Source of the DNA: Calendula officinalis
Lineage: Eukaryota > Streptophyta > Magnoliopsida > Asterales > Asteraceae
DNA: 64,000 nucleotides
NCBI GenBank assembly: GCA_963853835.1
Contig: OY970820.1
Location: 81,712,909 to 81,776,908, forward strand
Reading direction: 5' to 3'
Below are positions 10,591 through 22,968 of the stretch, piece after piece. Under the pieces are notes generated by a model. The model worked only from the letters and a program-made list of their open reading frames with translations. It was not told where the DNA came from and ran no database searches. The stretch's first letter is position 1. Each line of letters starts with the position of its first letter. A program made the position numbers and the translations under genes.

Positions 10591-13500
10591 ATTCTGTTCT
10601 CGGAATCAACTCGAAAATTTTCAATCCACATTCGGCCGAGCGTCAGCTCCAATTCTGTTCTGTTTATTACAATCGTTCTATTCCCATTACAATATACATT
10701 TAACATTCACTTAACCCCATTAGGCTCGAACGGGTCAAAAAATCAATCTTAAGTCTTTAGTACCCAAATGGGTCAAAATTGCATAATTGTTCATAACACT
10801 TTCAATCATTTAACAAATCCTTTTAGTACATGTAGAAATGATATGACCCAACGTCGTCTAATCTTTGACTTAAGCACAAAGTCAACTATACCTTAACAAT
10901 TTCCCTTCTCGTTAAGGATTACATAAATCCTCCCTTCCTTTACAATCGACCTTTAATTTATGATCCATCTACAATCATATACTCGATTCCCAAATTCAAT
11001 CTTGAAAACACTGAAACGGGTCAAAGTCGTATAATTCGACTACAACTCTTTCAACTATTCCATTAACCTTTTCACATACATACAATCGATACATTATGCT
11101 CTCAACATCCACTATTCGTCTAAAGTGAGAGTCAAAGTCCATTTTGACCAACAGTCAACCGATCACAATTTGACTAACCTTGACTTACGCATAAAGTCAA
11201 CCATATTTTACCCAAACAACAAATTCTCTACTCACGAGATACCATTCTCAACTTATCACTTTCGGTTCTACCCATCATTGTTTCCTTAACAATCATTCCC
11301 GTTTTCCAATTTAAATTCCTCCCCAAATAATCAGAGAGTCGCAACTTTTCTTAAGGTCAAACTAGCATTTACCGTTTCTTAACCTTCATTAGATCACTTA
11401 TATCATTACGTAGTATCCTTTCAATCATCTTTGTACCACATCGACCATTTTCAAAACTTTCATTTTCACTTATCGGCATTAGATCTCCCATCGCAACACA
11501 TTCCAAAATTTCATACAAGTTTACCATATCTTGGTTACCAAATGATAATTGCCCACTAGGAGTTTCTCTTTCCTCCTATTCTATAAATCGTAGGCATATC
11601 CTACACATACACAACCTAAATGCAAACCGCATCTCAAACCAAATTCTCATTTGGTATAACATAATAGGAATACTCATTAACCACATGGTTCTACATTCAT
11701 CATATATATACATAAACATATACTTATATATATATACATTATTATACATACACAACAATTCATACATTAACTATTTTATCGAGACGATCGGAAAACCTCC
11801 AATCCATCAAGATCCACACTGTCACAAGGATTGGAACGTCTCCAATCAAGGAATGCAACCATTGGGATTCGCCCAACCGATTCCACCCCCAAACATCATA
11901 GTAGCCGGGGATCCCCGAACTACCACATCATCTTTTCCTCATTCTTTTAATCTTGGGTACCATACAATTATACCTCTTTTCACATCACATAACTTCACTA
12001 CTAGCTTACACATTCAATCGTCGATTTATTTATTATGCAATCTAGTACATTTCTCATAATATCACATTATCATTTTCTTTCATATTTAACAAATTTCCCA
12101 TTTGACCTACTTCTTAACACGTTCCATATAACGTTACTTTTCCATTATCATATGCCTTCAAGGCGATCACATAACGCACATGCATTGTACCCCACGGGTA
12201 AAACCACTAAAATCTCCGATTACCATTTACCATTTCACTTACACATTAACCACCTTTAACCGGTTCATTTCCTTAACAATTTTCCAAATCTTTTGTCACC
12301 ACCGGAGTAACTACCACTGCATTCCATTAACCATAATTCACCGGTCAATCCAATCATCCTTGAGTCAAACAATCGACTCCGATCCACACTTGCAACCCAT
12401 GACTTAGCAACCAATGTCCCAACACTCGATGTTCTACTTTTTCACATCGTGGGACTTAGGAATATTACTTTCCCAATCGTAGTCTTACACTACACTATGT
12501 CATACATTATCACACTATTACTATGACATTTTACCAACAATTGTCTTCTCATCCTTTATACCGAATCCATCAATCCTATCACAAAACTTTGATATGGCTA
12601 TATGCCAACTTATACTAAACCATCTTCAACGATTAGAATTCGTCGTTCCTGACATTTATTACTTTCCACATATTTTCCATTTATGAGTTCTAAGGCATCA
12701 CTATACCTTAGTCATTCTTCCCTTAACCATTCACGTATAATAACATTACATTACTTATCCGGATTCCCGCCGAATATCCAAGTTCCATTTCCATGGTTTC
12801 TATTTCTATAATTCTCATCCAAACTAACAATTCATACCAAGACTTAGTACTTCATTATACTATCATCTCATTGTTGATAACATCTACCATTCTCATGGTC
12901 CCCCCTTTGACACTACATAATAGCATCAACCCTTATATCCTTACAACATGCGACACACCGGCCCATAATCATTTCCAATGTATGATTTCTATACACATAC
13001 TAACCGGGAAGACTATTCCCAAAATAAATCTCCACATCATACAACTTATCTCCGATTTCTATAAGCACCAATTCGTGCAACAACCAAACAATTAAGCCAT
13101 AATCACATAACATCAATTTCACCTAAGATCTCCGAGGTGGCATCGTGCACCCTCCTCCAAATTTCCTTCTGGGCAGACTTCCCCTTTCAACTCACTCGTG
13201 AGTTTCTTTCACAACATCTTGTACCTCGCTCTCTTTCACAAGGTTTCATACAGCACATTCCACCGTGTCAGTGCCTCATCCTTCAACAATGGTGATGCCA
13301 AAGTCACCATATCATTCCTCCTTCGTTTGCTACTCTCTAGCACTTGCTCAATCTACCGAGTCCACCACATCATGACCTCCGACTCAGAACTTCCGAATTA
13401 AACAACGGTTTTACACGCTATGAAGGCCTTATACAACATCCTTCCATTTTATCCGACTAGGTCTTACTACCCGTTTATAGTCATTTGTCCGGCCGGGGGA

Positions 13501-14026
13501 GAGAGTGATCCTCGGTTGAGGAGCACGAACGGTGTGTTGTTTGCGTAGATACTTCCCACAACGGACTTCGTCATTTAAGGAATCTTCCTTTAAATGCGTA
13601 TTGGAATCATTCCACCTACCCTCATTTATTCGATTATCCAAATTCTGTTTCACCTCCTCATTCTTAACTCTTCCCAATTTAGTGGAGCTCGCCCACTTTT
13701 CACATTCATTCTTTCGCCATACTAACATATCCAACAAACAAGATTCAAACGGTCAACTCAACAGTCAAAAACAACACCATTAGGTCAAAACATGGCATTT
13801 CTAATAGGGGTCGACCCTATCATACTAATGCCCTACGGTCGCAAAAGACTCACATTGCACATTTCATAACAACTTCTATAGGTCCCCTAGGTTCAATCCT
13901 AAACTTAACATAGAGTCTCAAGGTCAACCTATCGATCTCAAGGAATCATACATTCCTATTGCTACAGTCTAAGACTAGGATGGACATCCATCTTAATTCA
14001 CTTAAACTATAGCTCTGATACCAAGT
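10571..14026 (-). pseudogene. Interior of the minus-strand gypsy element with gag remnant
   Basis: No long frame survives. On the minus strand around 13140-13400 a gag-like stretch is still legible: the block LLKDEALTRWNVLYETL (about 13238-13292) followed by CPEGNLEE corresponds to the retrotransposon gag pattern KEALSWWN...FCPRRELQ seen in the element at 18,600-18,850. A 102-codon minus-strand frame (13429-13737) lies upstream of it, towards the PBS. No reverse transcriptase, RNase H or integrase motif could be recognised between 10,600 and 13,100. Confidence 0.65.
14012..14023 (-). other. tRNA-Met primer-binding site (minus strand)
   Basis: The minus strand reads TGGTATCAGAGC, an exact match to the plant initiator tRNA-Met complement. 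It lies three bases inside the LTR at 14027. Confidence 0.9.
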
Positions 14027-14640
14027 TGTAACACCCGTATTTTTATAACATCGTTTAAATCATTTAAAATACATTTTTCCCAATAATTGACATATTGTTC
14101 AAGATACAGTTTAACAAAAACTTTAAAACCTTTATCAGAGTATACAAAAATACGGTGTCACCAAGTATATCAAAACCATAGGTAAACGAGATCTACCTAC
14201 GAGCTCCCGAGCTAAACATCTCTAGGCCACTTCTGATGCAACCTTTTATTACTTCAATCCTGTACCTGAGTACATAGCCAGAAAACCAAACGTAGTACGT
14301 GAGATAAAATAGTCTCGTGAGATACATGGGTTTTAGACCCAAATAATAATAATCGTTTCATAAATATATAAACATATATATGTATACTTCATCAATACCT
14401 TCTAGTCACCCTATTGTGACCCTATCGATTTCTGCTCTTCTAGCAATCATATCTAACTATCGGATTGCCCCCGAACTAGTTAGAACCACATTAACTTATT
14501 AACCGGGGATCCCCCGCATTAATAAGCTTCAACCAAATCTAGTACATAAACATATACATACTAGAAACATAGCGGGGATCCCCCGCATTGCTCAAGATAA
14601 CGGCAAGCAGAAATCGCCCAATCTACCGTTACATGCCTTA

Positions 14641-17276
14641 TGTGACAACTCGATATTTCTGTATGTAACTTCATTTCATTTCTAGAACTTTCCTTATTTA
14701 GGAAGTTTCTATTTTTAGACATTTCTATTTCTGGCATCCTAATACACAACAAACTTACATATTTTTATACCATACATTAGTGTTTGACTATTTTAGTCAA
14801 CACAACATTTTTATTTACTTATGGTGACACTTATGAACTTAAATCATTTCTAAAACAATAACTTAATCGGTTAAACAATAAACGTACAATTTAAATTAAA
14901 ACGTGAGTCGAATTGAACGAACCATCAAAACCCGACCACCATGAGGCCGAGCACCTTGCTCGTGCCTTCCCTAGTTCGGCCGAACCCCATATGGGTGAGG
15001 TTGAAGGCTTTTTCTTTTGATCTTATCATATTATGATCTTATCTCCACCTTGTTTAAAAGAGTCCTTGCCATACTACAACTCTAAATTCAAGCCTAACTA
15101 TAAATACATCTCATTTGTAAACCCTAAACCCCTTTTTTTACCCTATTCGGCCGAGCAAGAACACCACCATCTCCCTTCGTCCGTTCGTGATCAAGCAAGC
15201 AAGCAAACCCGATCATCCTTGATCCCTTGTTCGATCGTTTGAGGTATACCTAAACCTTTGTTCATGTGTTCTTTCTTTTTGTTTCGGTGTTAGTTCGAAC
15301 CCAAGACCATGGCCTAAGGCCAAATGATCTCGGTTGTGCTTTGATTTCCCAAAACTCGTAGCATGCTTGCATGCTTACACTTGATTGTATGTATATAGGT
15401 GTGATTATGACTTGATTTGTTGCTAGATCCGTTTTAGAACCCTAGATCTTTACTTTGACATGCTAAAACCCTAGATCTAGAACCCTAGATTCAAACCCTA
15501 ACCGATCTAGACACACTAAACCGAACCTAGACTCGATCTAGACAAAACTAAAACCAAACCCTTAAGGTTTCGGCCTAGCCGGCCAACCCTAACCGAATTA
15601 CCCCCAAACCGAGCCTAGTTTGACTTAGATTGACCATAATTTACCTTGGTTGACCGAATTGTATCATAACCTAAACCCTAGCCGAAATCTTGAACATTTA
15701 AGTTGACTTTTGTTGACTTTCATTGACCAATGCTGACCCATAAGTCAAACCGGGTCAAGGCCGGTACTTGACCCAAACCGTGGACCCAAACCCGAATATC
15801 TAATCGGGCCAAGGCCCGTACTTGGCCCATATCAATCTACCTTAGTCTATCGGGCCCAAACCTTAGTTAGCCCATTAGTATCCAAGCCCATTTGGACCAA
15901 ATCCCAAACCTTTGGCCCATACATAACCAAATCGAACCCAATTGGGCCAAGCCCAACCCATGGCCCAATATAATTGGACCTAAGCCCAATAAGAGGCCCA
16001 AGTGGCCCAACCTAGTGGCCCATTAAGCCCATTTAGGCCATTAATCCCATTAGGCCCAATAGGCCCAATGTAGGCCCAATAAGCCTAACCCAAGCCCATT
16101 TCATTTCATTTCATTTCATTTCGAAGCCCATTTCATTTCATTTCATTTCATTTCGGCCCATTAAGGCCCAATGATCCAAGTTCATTCGATGTCACAAAAC
16201 GTAGAACATAAATTGCATATCATTTAACTTATATCGTATATAAAATCACCTGTATTAGCTTAGTCTAATTAGTATTTAAATCATTTAGGAAGCTAGGAGT
16301 CTCTGAAGGATTCCTCTGTCCTAAGTACTGTGTTGCTAAGCTTTGCCAGGTGAGTCCACAGACCCTTTTACTCTTTTACTGTTTTTATAAACTTTAGGGT
16401 GGAAAACATAAACAACAGCTACTGTTTTACTATGACTGTACAACATTTACATTTTCATTATCGCGTTGGCATGACAAACAATTATTACACCGGACTAAGG
16501 TTTGCCAGCAATCATTAACTAGTGGATCTAGACCATGGATATGCAGATAGTACTATTGGCTGACACTCATCCTCCCATCGAATGTTAGATCATTACTTGG
16601 TTTATCCAAGACATCTCCGGGAGTGTATATCCATAAAATAACGATAACATAATGGAGTTGAAGTGTTGATTGTGGACTTAGGGGTTGGTATATTAACTCA
16701 ATAGACTAGCTACCTGTTGGGGATAACAGTTCATGCGATGTCAAACATAACAATTTGTTTAACACTTTTTCATAAACATAACTAGTAGTTGTAGATATTC
16801 TACAACTACACTAAACATTTCATACTTACTACTCATATCATATGAGTGTTAAACTTTATACTTTTCGGTCATAAAACATTCTCTTAACAAACATTTTTGG
16901 GTAGCAAAACACTTTACTTTATTTTACTTTAACCCTGTGGATTCACTCAACATTATTGTTGACCTTTTTATTCTTTTATGTTTTCCAGGTGATTAGGTGC
17001 AGTGGATTGGAGGATATGAGCATTGGGATTGTCGTGAGCCATGATTAAAACATTAAGTTTACGAACAATCATTTCATTTCAAAACAATTTCTATTTTAGG
17101 AAACATACTATTTTTGGAAACTTTCTACTTTTGGAAAGTGAAACAATCTTCTATTTTTCGTTATTGCGTGGTTGTTTGTTTACTTAATTTTTGCTATGTT
17201 GTCATGAACGTTACACCCTCGTTCTTCCGCAAAATATTTTAAATGAAGTAAAACTCATTTTTGGCGGGGTGTGACA
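14641..17276 (+). repeat. 5' LTR of the Tekay-like element
   Basis: 2,636 bp. It contains a TATA-like TATAAATACATC at about 15100, a stretch with about a dozen GGCCCA motifs (15,790-16,170) and two (TTTCA)n tracts (16,099-16,155). The second copy is at 22969-25584. The open frame at 15033-15242 is not supported as a gene. Confidence 0.93.
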
Positions 17277-17279
17277 GAG

Positions 17280-17291
17280 TGGTATCAGAGC
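17280..17291 (+). other. tRNA-Met primer-binding site (Tekay-like element)
   Basis: TGGTATCAGAGC, an exact match to the plant initiator tRNA-Met complement, three bases after the LTR end. Confidence 0.92.
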
Positions 17292-17512
17292 TTAAGTTAT
17301 AGTGAATTAGCAAGCCTAGTCTATAACTACAAAAGATTTTTGGGAAAAAAAAGTTTACAAAACAAAAAAAATCTTGGCATGCTCAGTCTCATATCCTGAA
17401 GTTCCATTGTTCTTAGATTAGAACATTTGCCTTAGTTAGTATTGCCTTAGTGTTATAGTTAGCATTCGTCAGAGAGCCCTAAATCTTCATAATCTAATAA
17501 TTTTTATGCGTC

Positions 17513-17941
17513 GTGATTAGTAGAATGTCGCCTGCTAGTGTCCTCGATATTTCGTCTGTTTCCGATAGTGATCATGGTGCTGCTGTCCCAGTAGTCCCAG
17601 TGCATGTTGCTCCAGTGCCAGCAGTGGTACAACCTCCTGTTGTCCCATGGCATCGTCGCCCAAGAAGACGTCCCTTTCCCATTATTCCTAATGGTCCTCC
17701 TACTCCAGCTCGTGGTCAGCGTCCTATCCTTTATCGTATTCGTGAAGGAGGTATGATCTTCCTATGTTCGCCTACGAAACCGAAGCGTGATGTTTCTCCA
17801 AGAACTCCACGACGTCGAGAACCAGAGCCAGAGGTGATATCAGAATCAGAGCCTGAAGAAGACTCTGAGCCTGAAGAAGAATCAGAACCAGAAGAAGAGT
17901 CAGAACCTATGGAAGGCTCTGAGCCAGAGGAAGATGATTAG
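17513..17941 (+). CDS. Leader ORF between PBS and gag, acidic C-terminus
   Basis: An intact 142-codon frame upstream of gag; the second Met (17525) may be the real start. I do not recognise it. Its middle is Pro/Val-rich (PVVPVHVAPVPAVVQPPVVP) followed by a basic patch (WHRRPRRRPFP). The end is a tandem acidic repeat of the unit SEPEE/D (about residues 110-142). It lies in the same orientation as the element, about 380 bp before the gag start. It survives without stops while gag and RT nearby have picked up lesions. It could be an accessory protein, a translated leader, or a chance frame. No hydrophobic segment is present. Confidence 0.5.
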   Translation: MISRMSPASVLDISSVSDSDHGAAVPVVPVHVAPVPAVVQPPVVPWHRRPRRRPFPIIPNGPPTPARGQRPILYRIREGGMIFLCSPTKPKRDVSPRTPRRREPEPEVISESEPEEDSEPEEESEPEEESEPMEGSEPEEDD

Positions 17942-18318
17942 TCATTACATTTCGTCTATATTTTGTTTTCTATTACTATTATTAGGTTTTATGTTTAGCT
18001 ATTTTAGTATTTTCTTTTATTCAGTATTGGCGTATGTGCCCAACTTTTAAAACTATTATGTAATAGGAATATGTTTAATAAAAGTGATATTTTAGTAAAT
18101 TTTATTGGTTCTATAAATTGTATTTTCTAATACGTCTCTACTACTACTACTATATCTACGTCTATTTATATCTACGTCTACTACTACTACTATTACGTCT
18201 ATTGTATATCTATTCTTCGATTCTTATAATAAGTATATATTTCCTTTTATAATCCTCCTATATTATTCTTTTCTTAATTCTTTGTTTAAATCGTATTATT
18301 TGTATCAGTAATTCATCA

Positions 18319-19929
18319 ATGGCTCGAGGAGGAAACGCCGAGACTGTTGAACAAATGGTGGAACGCCGAATCGCTGAAGCGATGGCTCAAATGAACGCTG
18401 CTAGAGGAAATGCCGCTGGTGCATCTAATGTTGGAAACAATGGTATATCATTCGACACCACAAAGAAGATTCATTATTTCCATTTTGCTTTAATCTAATT
18501 TTCTTTTTCTTTCCTTATTTGTTTAAACTTCTGATCCCAATGCTAATCGTCAAGGTCAGTCGTTTAAGACCTTTACGTCCTGTCATCCTCCGACATACTC
18601 TGGATCTGAAGGTGCTATTGCTATCACCCACTGGATTGAGAAGGTGGAATCCATTTTTAGTGTCATCCAGTGTGCCCCTGAGAATATGGCGAAGTTTGCT
18701 GCTAGTACATTGTCCAAGGAAGCGTTGTCCTGGTGGAATTCTCAAGTGGAAGTCTTAGGTCGTGCTAATGCTGATGCTATGACCTGGGATACGTTCAAGA
18801 CCAGTTGACTCAAAAGTTTTGTCCAAGGAGAGAGCTACAGAAAGTTGAAGTGGAACTATGGAATTTGTCCATGGTTGGATCTGATATTGTTACCTACACG
18901 ACTAAGTTCCAAGAACTCGCTCGTCTCGTTCCTCACATGGTTAACCATAAATTCAAGCGCATTGAGAGGTATCTTCAAGGTCTTCATGATCTTATTCGTA
19001 CCCATGTTATTGCTTCTGAACCGACAACATTCGAAGATGATGTGAATCGTTCAACAAGGTTGACTGATGATGCAATGAGAAGTGGATCGTTCAAAAATAA
19101 GCTAGTTGTGTCTAGCAATTCCTCTGAAAATGTGAGCAATGAAAATGGAAAGCGTTCCTACGACAACAAGCGTGATCACAAAGGAAACAAGTATCAAAAG
19201 ACTAAGAATTATGCTGCCTCTAATCAGAACAACAATCAGTCTAATTCAGATTCTAAGTCTTATGCTGGAAGCAAGCCCATGTGCAACAACTGCAACTGGC
19301 ATCATGATGGTCAGTGTGAGAAGTGCTTCAAGTGTGACCACTGGGGTCATAATTTCAGAAAGTGTTCGTCCAACAATCCTCCTAAGAATCCTGTCTGCTA
19401 CGAGTGTGGTGATCCTAACCACTATCGTAATCGTTGCCCTAAACTTCAGAACAACAACAACCAGAATGGCAACAACAACAACAATGGCAATCGTAACAAC
19501 AATCACAACAACAATCGCAATGCCAACAACAACAATGATCGTCAGAATGGTCGTGGTCGTGCATTTGTTATGAATGCTCAGGAAGCTCGTGAAAATCATG
19601 ATACCGTCACTGGTACGTTTATTGTCAACAATCATTTTGCTTCTATTTTATTTGACTCGGGAGCCGACTTGAGTTTCGTATCGACCGACTTTAAAAGTTT
19701 CTTAAATTTGAATCCTGATCGTTTGAAAGTTAATTATGAAATCGAGTTAGCGAATGGCAAAGTTGTTAGGTCTAGTGAAGTTTTTAAAGGTTGTAAGCTT
19801 GACCTAGATGATCACATTTTCGATATAGACCTTGTGCCTGTAGAACTAGGTAGTTTTGATGTCGTCATAGGGATGGATTGGTTGTCTAAAAACCGTGCTG
19901 AAATAATATGCTACACCAAACAAATCTGA
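18319..19929 (+). pseudogene. Tekay-like gag-protease, broken
   Basis: Starts MARGGNAETVEQMVERRIAE at 18319. A stop at about 18500 and a slip near 18808 break it into three frames; the last (18805-19929) is 374 codons. The gag core (KEALSWWNSQVEVLG, then FCPRRELQ) is followed by two CX2CX4HX4C zinc knuckles, CFKCDHWGHNFRKC and CYECGDPNHYRNRC. After an Asn-rich tract (19450-19550) comes the protease, with an intact LFDSGADLSFV active site near 19650 and the IGMDWL block. In the family gag packages the RNA and the protease matures the polyprotein. A stop at 19927 separates it from pol. Confidence 0.88.
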
Positions 19930-22900
19930 ATTCCCTTATCCAAAACAGAAACCTTAATAATTCAAGGTGAACAAAGAAATAAAAACATAAAAATCATAAA
20001 TTCTATGAAGGCTCAAAAATATCTTCGTAAAGGATGCCAAGCCTTTCTTGCTCATGTCGTTGACACAAAGTCCAAAGATCGTAAGATTGAGGACATTCCT
20101 ATCGTTCGTGAATAGCCTGGTGTATTTCCTAGTGAATTGCCTGGACTGCCGCCTCAGAGACAAGTCGAATTTCGTATTGATCTGATCCCAGGAGCCGCAC
20201 GTATTGCGCGATCTCCTTATCATCTTGCACTGTCTAAAATGCAAGAACTTTCATCGCAATTGCAAGAACTTCTTGATCTTGGTTTCATTCGACCGAGTTT
20301 CTCGCCCTGGGGAGCTCCGGTCCTCTTCGTTAAAAAGAAAGATGGTTCAATGAGAATGTGCATTGACTATCGTGAATTGAACAAAGTAACAATTAAAAAT
20401 CGATATCCTCTTCCCCGTATTGATGATCTATTCGATCAACTCCAAGGATCGAGTTTCTATTCCAAAATCGATCTTCGTTCAGGCTACCAAAAGTTCGTGA
20501 TGAAGATGTGCTTAAAACTGCTTTTAGAACTCGCTACGGTCATTACGAATTTTTGGTAATGCCATTTGGTTTGACCAATGCACCTGCTGTGTTTATGGAT
20601 CTCATGAACATAGTGTGCAAGCAATATCTCGACAAATTTGTTATCGTCTTCATTGATGATATTCTTATCTATTCGCATTCGAAAGAAGAGCATGAAGAGC
20701 ACTTAAGAATTATTCTTGAGTTGTTGGAGAAAGAGAAGCTGTACGCCAAGTTGACCAAGTGTGAATGTTGGTTGCGTGAAGTCCAATTTCTGGGTTATAT
20801 TATCAACAAAGAAGGTATTCACGTTGATCCTGCCAAGATAGAAGCTATAAAGAATTGTAAAGCTCCAAAGACCCCAACTGAAGTAAGACAATTCCTTGGT
20901 CTTGCTAGTTACTATAGAAGATTCATAGAAAATTTCTCGAAGATTGCAAAGGATTTAACGGTGTTAACACATAAAGATGAGAAATTTGTCTGGGGTGAAA
21001 AGCAAGAATCAGCCTTCCAATCTCTTAAATCCAAATTATGTTCTGCTCCTATTCTATCTCTACCTGAAGGAATCGATAATTTTGTGGTGTACTGTGATGC
21101 TTCGCACCAAGGACTAGGTTGTGTATTGATGCAACATGACAAAGTGATGTCCTATGCCTCTCGACAACTGAAGAACCACAAGAAGAATTATACAACTCAT
21201 GATCTTGAGTTGGGTGCCGTTATATTCGCGCTGAAGATTTGGAGACATTACCTTTACGGTACCAAGTGCACAATATTCACCGATCACAAGAGTTTGCAAC
21301 ATATCTTCAATCAGAAAGAGCTCAATATGAGACAACGTAGATGGATAGACTTGATGAATGACTATGAATGTGAGATTAAGTATCATCCTGGTAAGGCTAA
21401 TGTTGTAGCTGATGCCTTAAGTCGAAAAGAGCAACCTAAACCTCGTCGTGTTCGAGCCCTTCCAATCTCTGTTCGTTCTAATCTATCTTCCCAAGTTCAT
21501 GAATTCCAAACTGAAGCCTTGAAGGTAGATAACATCAAAATTGAAGCTTTGCGTGGTATGGAAAAGCAGTTAGAAGCAAAGGAAGATGGAACCCTTTACT
21601 TCATGGATCGTTTATGGGTTCCAAGTCATGGAAGTGTACGCGACGTCATCTTGAATGAAGCTCATCGATCCAAATATTCTATTCATCCTGGTGCTGACAA
21701 GATGTATAAAGATGTCAAAGAATTATATTGGTGCCCAAATATGAAGAAAGAGATCGCAATTTATGTCAGCCAATGTTTAACTTGTGCCAGAGTGAAGGCA
21801 GGGAATCAGAAGCCTTCCGGTCTTCTGCAACAGCCAGAGATCCCTGAATGGAAATGGGAAGAAATCTCTATGGATTTCATAACCAAATTGCCTCGAACGT
21901 CTAATGGTCATGACACAATTTGGGTAATTGTTGATCGACTGACCAAATCAGCTCATTTCATTCCTATTAAAGAAACTGATCAAATGGAGAAGTTAACGAA
22001 TATTTATTTGAAAGAAGTCGTATCTCGGCATGGTGTGCCAGTCGCGATCATCTCTGATCGTGATAGTCGCTTTACATCTCGTTTTTGGCAATCATTGCAA
22101 AAATCTCTCGGTACTCGCCTCGATATGAGTACTGCCTATCATCCTCAAACCGATGGTCAGACTGAAAGAACAATTCAAACTTTGGAAGACATGCTGAGAG
22201 CATGTGTTATTGATTTTAGTGGAAGTTGGGATACTCATCTCCCTTTAGCTGAGTTCTCGTATAATAATAGTTATCATACAACTATTAAGGCCGCACCGTT
22301 TGAAGCCCTGTATGGAAGGTGTCGTTCGCCACTTTGTTGGATTGAAATTGGTGATCGTCAGATTACTGGTCCTGAGATTCTACAAGAAACGACTGACAAG
22401 ATTTTCAAGATCAAAGATCGTATCAAGGCTGCAAGAGATCGACAAAAGAGTTATGCTGATAATCGTCGAAAGCCTTTAGAGTTCGTTGTTAGCGACCACG
22501 TGTTGCTAAAAGTAGCACCTTGGAAAGGTGTTGTACGTTTTGGCAAGAAAGGAAAGCTCAGTCCTCGTTATGTTGGACCATTCGAGATTCTTGAAAGAAT
22601 CGGTGTTGTTGCTTATCGCCTTCGTCTTCCTAAAAAGCTCAGCAATGTTCACAACACTTTTCATGTTTCTAATTTGAAGAAGTTTATTCATGATCCTTCG
22701 CTTATCGTTCCTGCTGAGGAAATTATCATCGACGACAAACTCCATTTCACTGAGGAACCAATCGAGATATCTGACTGGAAAGAGCAAAAGTTGCGAAGAA
22801 GCAAGATCAAAATCATTAAAGTCAGATGGAACTCCAAAAGAGGTCCTGAATTCACGTGGGAACGTGAGGACCAAATGCGAAAGAAATATCCTCACCTATT

Positions 22901-22934
22901 TCTCGTTGTCTCTCCTGTTCGTGCTTCGTCTTAA
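19930..22934 (+). pseudogene. Tekay-like pol: RT, RNase H, integrase, chromodomain-like tail
   Basis: The RT begins at about 20110 (PGVFPSELPGLPPQRQVEF), with FVKKKDGSMRMCIDYRELNK and SKIDLRSGY. A frameshift near 20490 leads into an 808-codon frame (20508-22934). That frame holds the catalytic VIVFIDDILIYS (YxDD variant FIDD), RNase H (YCDASHQGLGCVL, TDHKSLQHIF, YHPGKANVVADALSRK), the integrase H2C2 finger (HPGADKMY ... CLTCARVK) and the DDE core (MDFITKLP, SDRDSRFTSRFW, TAYHPQTDGQTERTIQTLED). A C-terminal block (RWNSKRGPEFTWEREDQMRK) resembles the chromodomain of Tekay chromoviruses, which guides insertion into heterochromatin. Only one or two slips separate it from a continuous frame. Confidence 0.92.
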
Positions 22935-22956
22935 ATTTCGGGACGAAATTTCTTCA

Positions 22957-22968
22957 ACCAGGGGAGAA
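22957..22968 (+). other. Polypurine tract of the Tekay-like element
   Basis: ACCAGGGGAGAA directly before the 3' LTR start, the usual plus-strand primer site. Confidence 0.85.

Noticed and set aside
19139..19573. 144-codon Thr/Ile-rich plus-strand frame
   Set aside because: Alternative frame of the same gag region; the zinc knuckles lie in the other frame.
19246..19635. 129-codon minus-strand frame rich in Val/Ile
   Set aside because: Antisense of the Asn-rich gag tract and zinc knuckles; a compositional shadow.
22506..22895. 129-codon minus-strand frame
   Set aside because: Antisense of the integrase and chromodomain-like end of pol.
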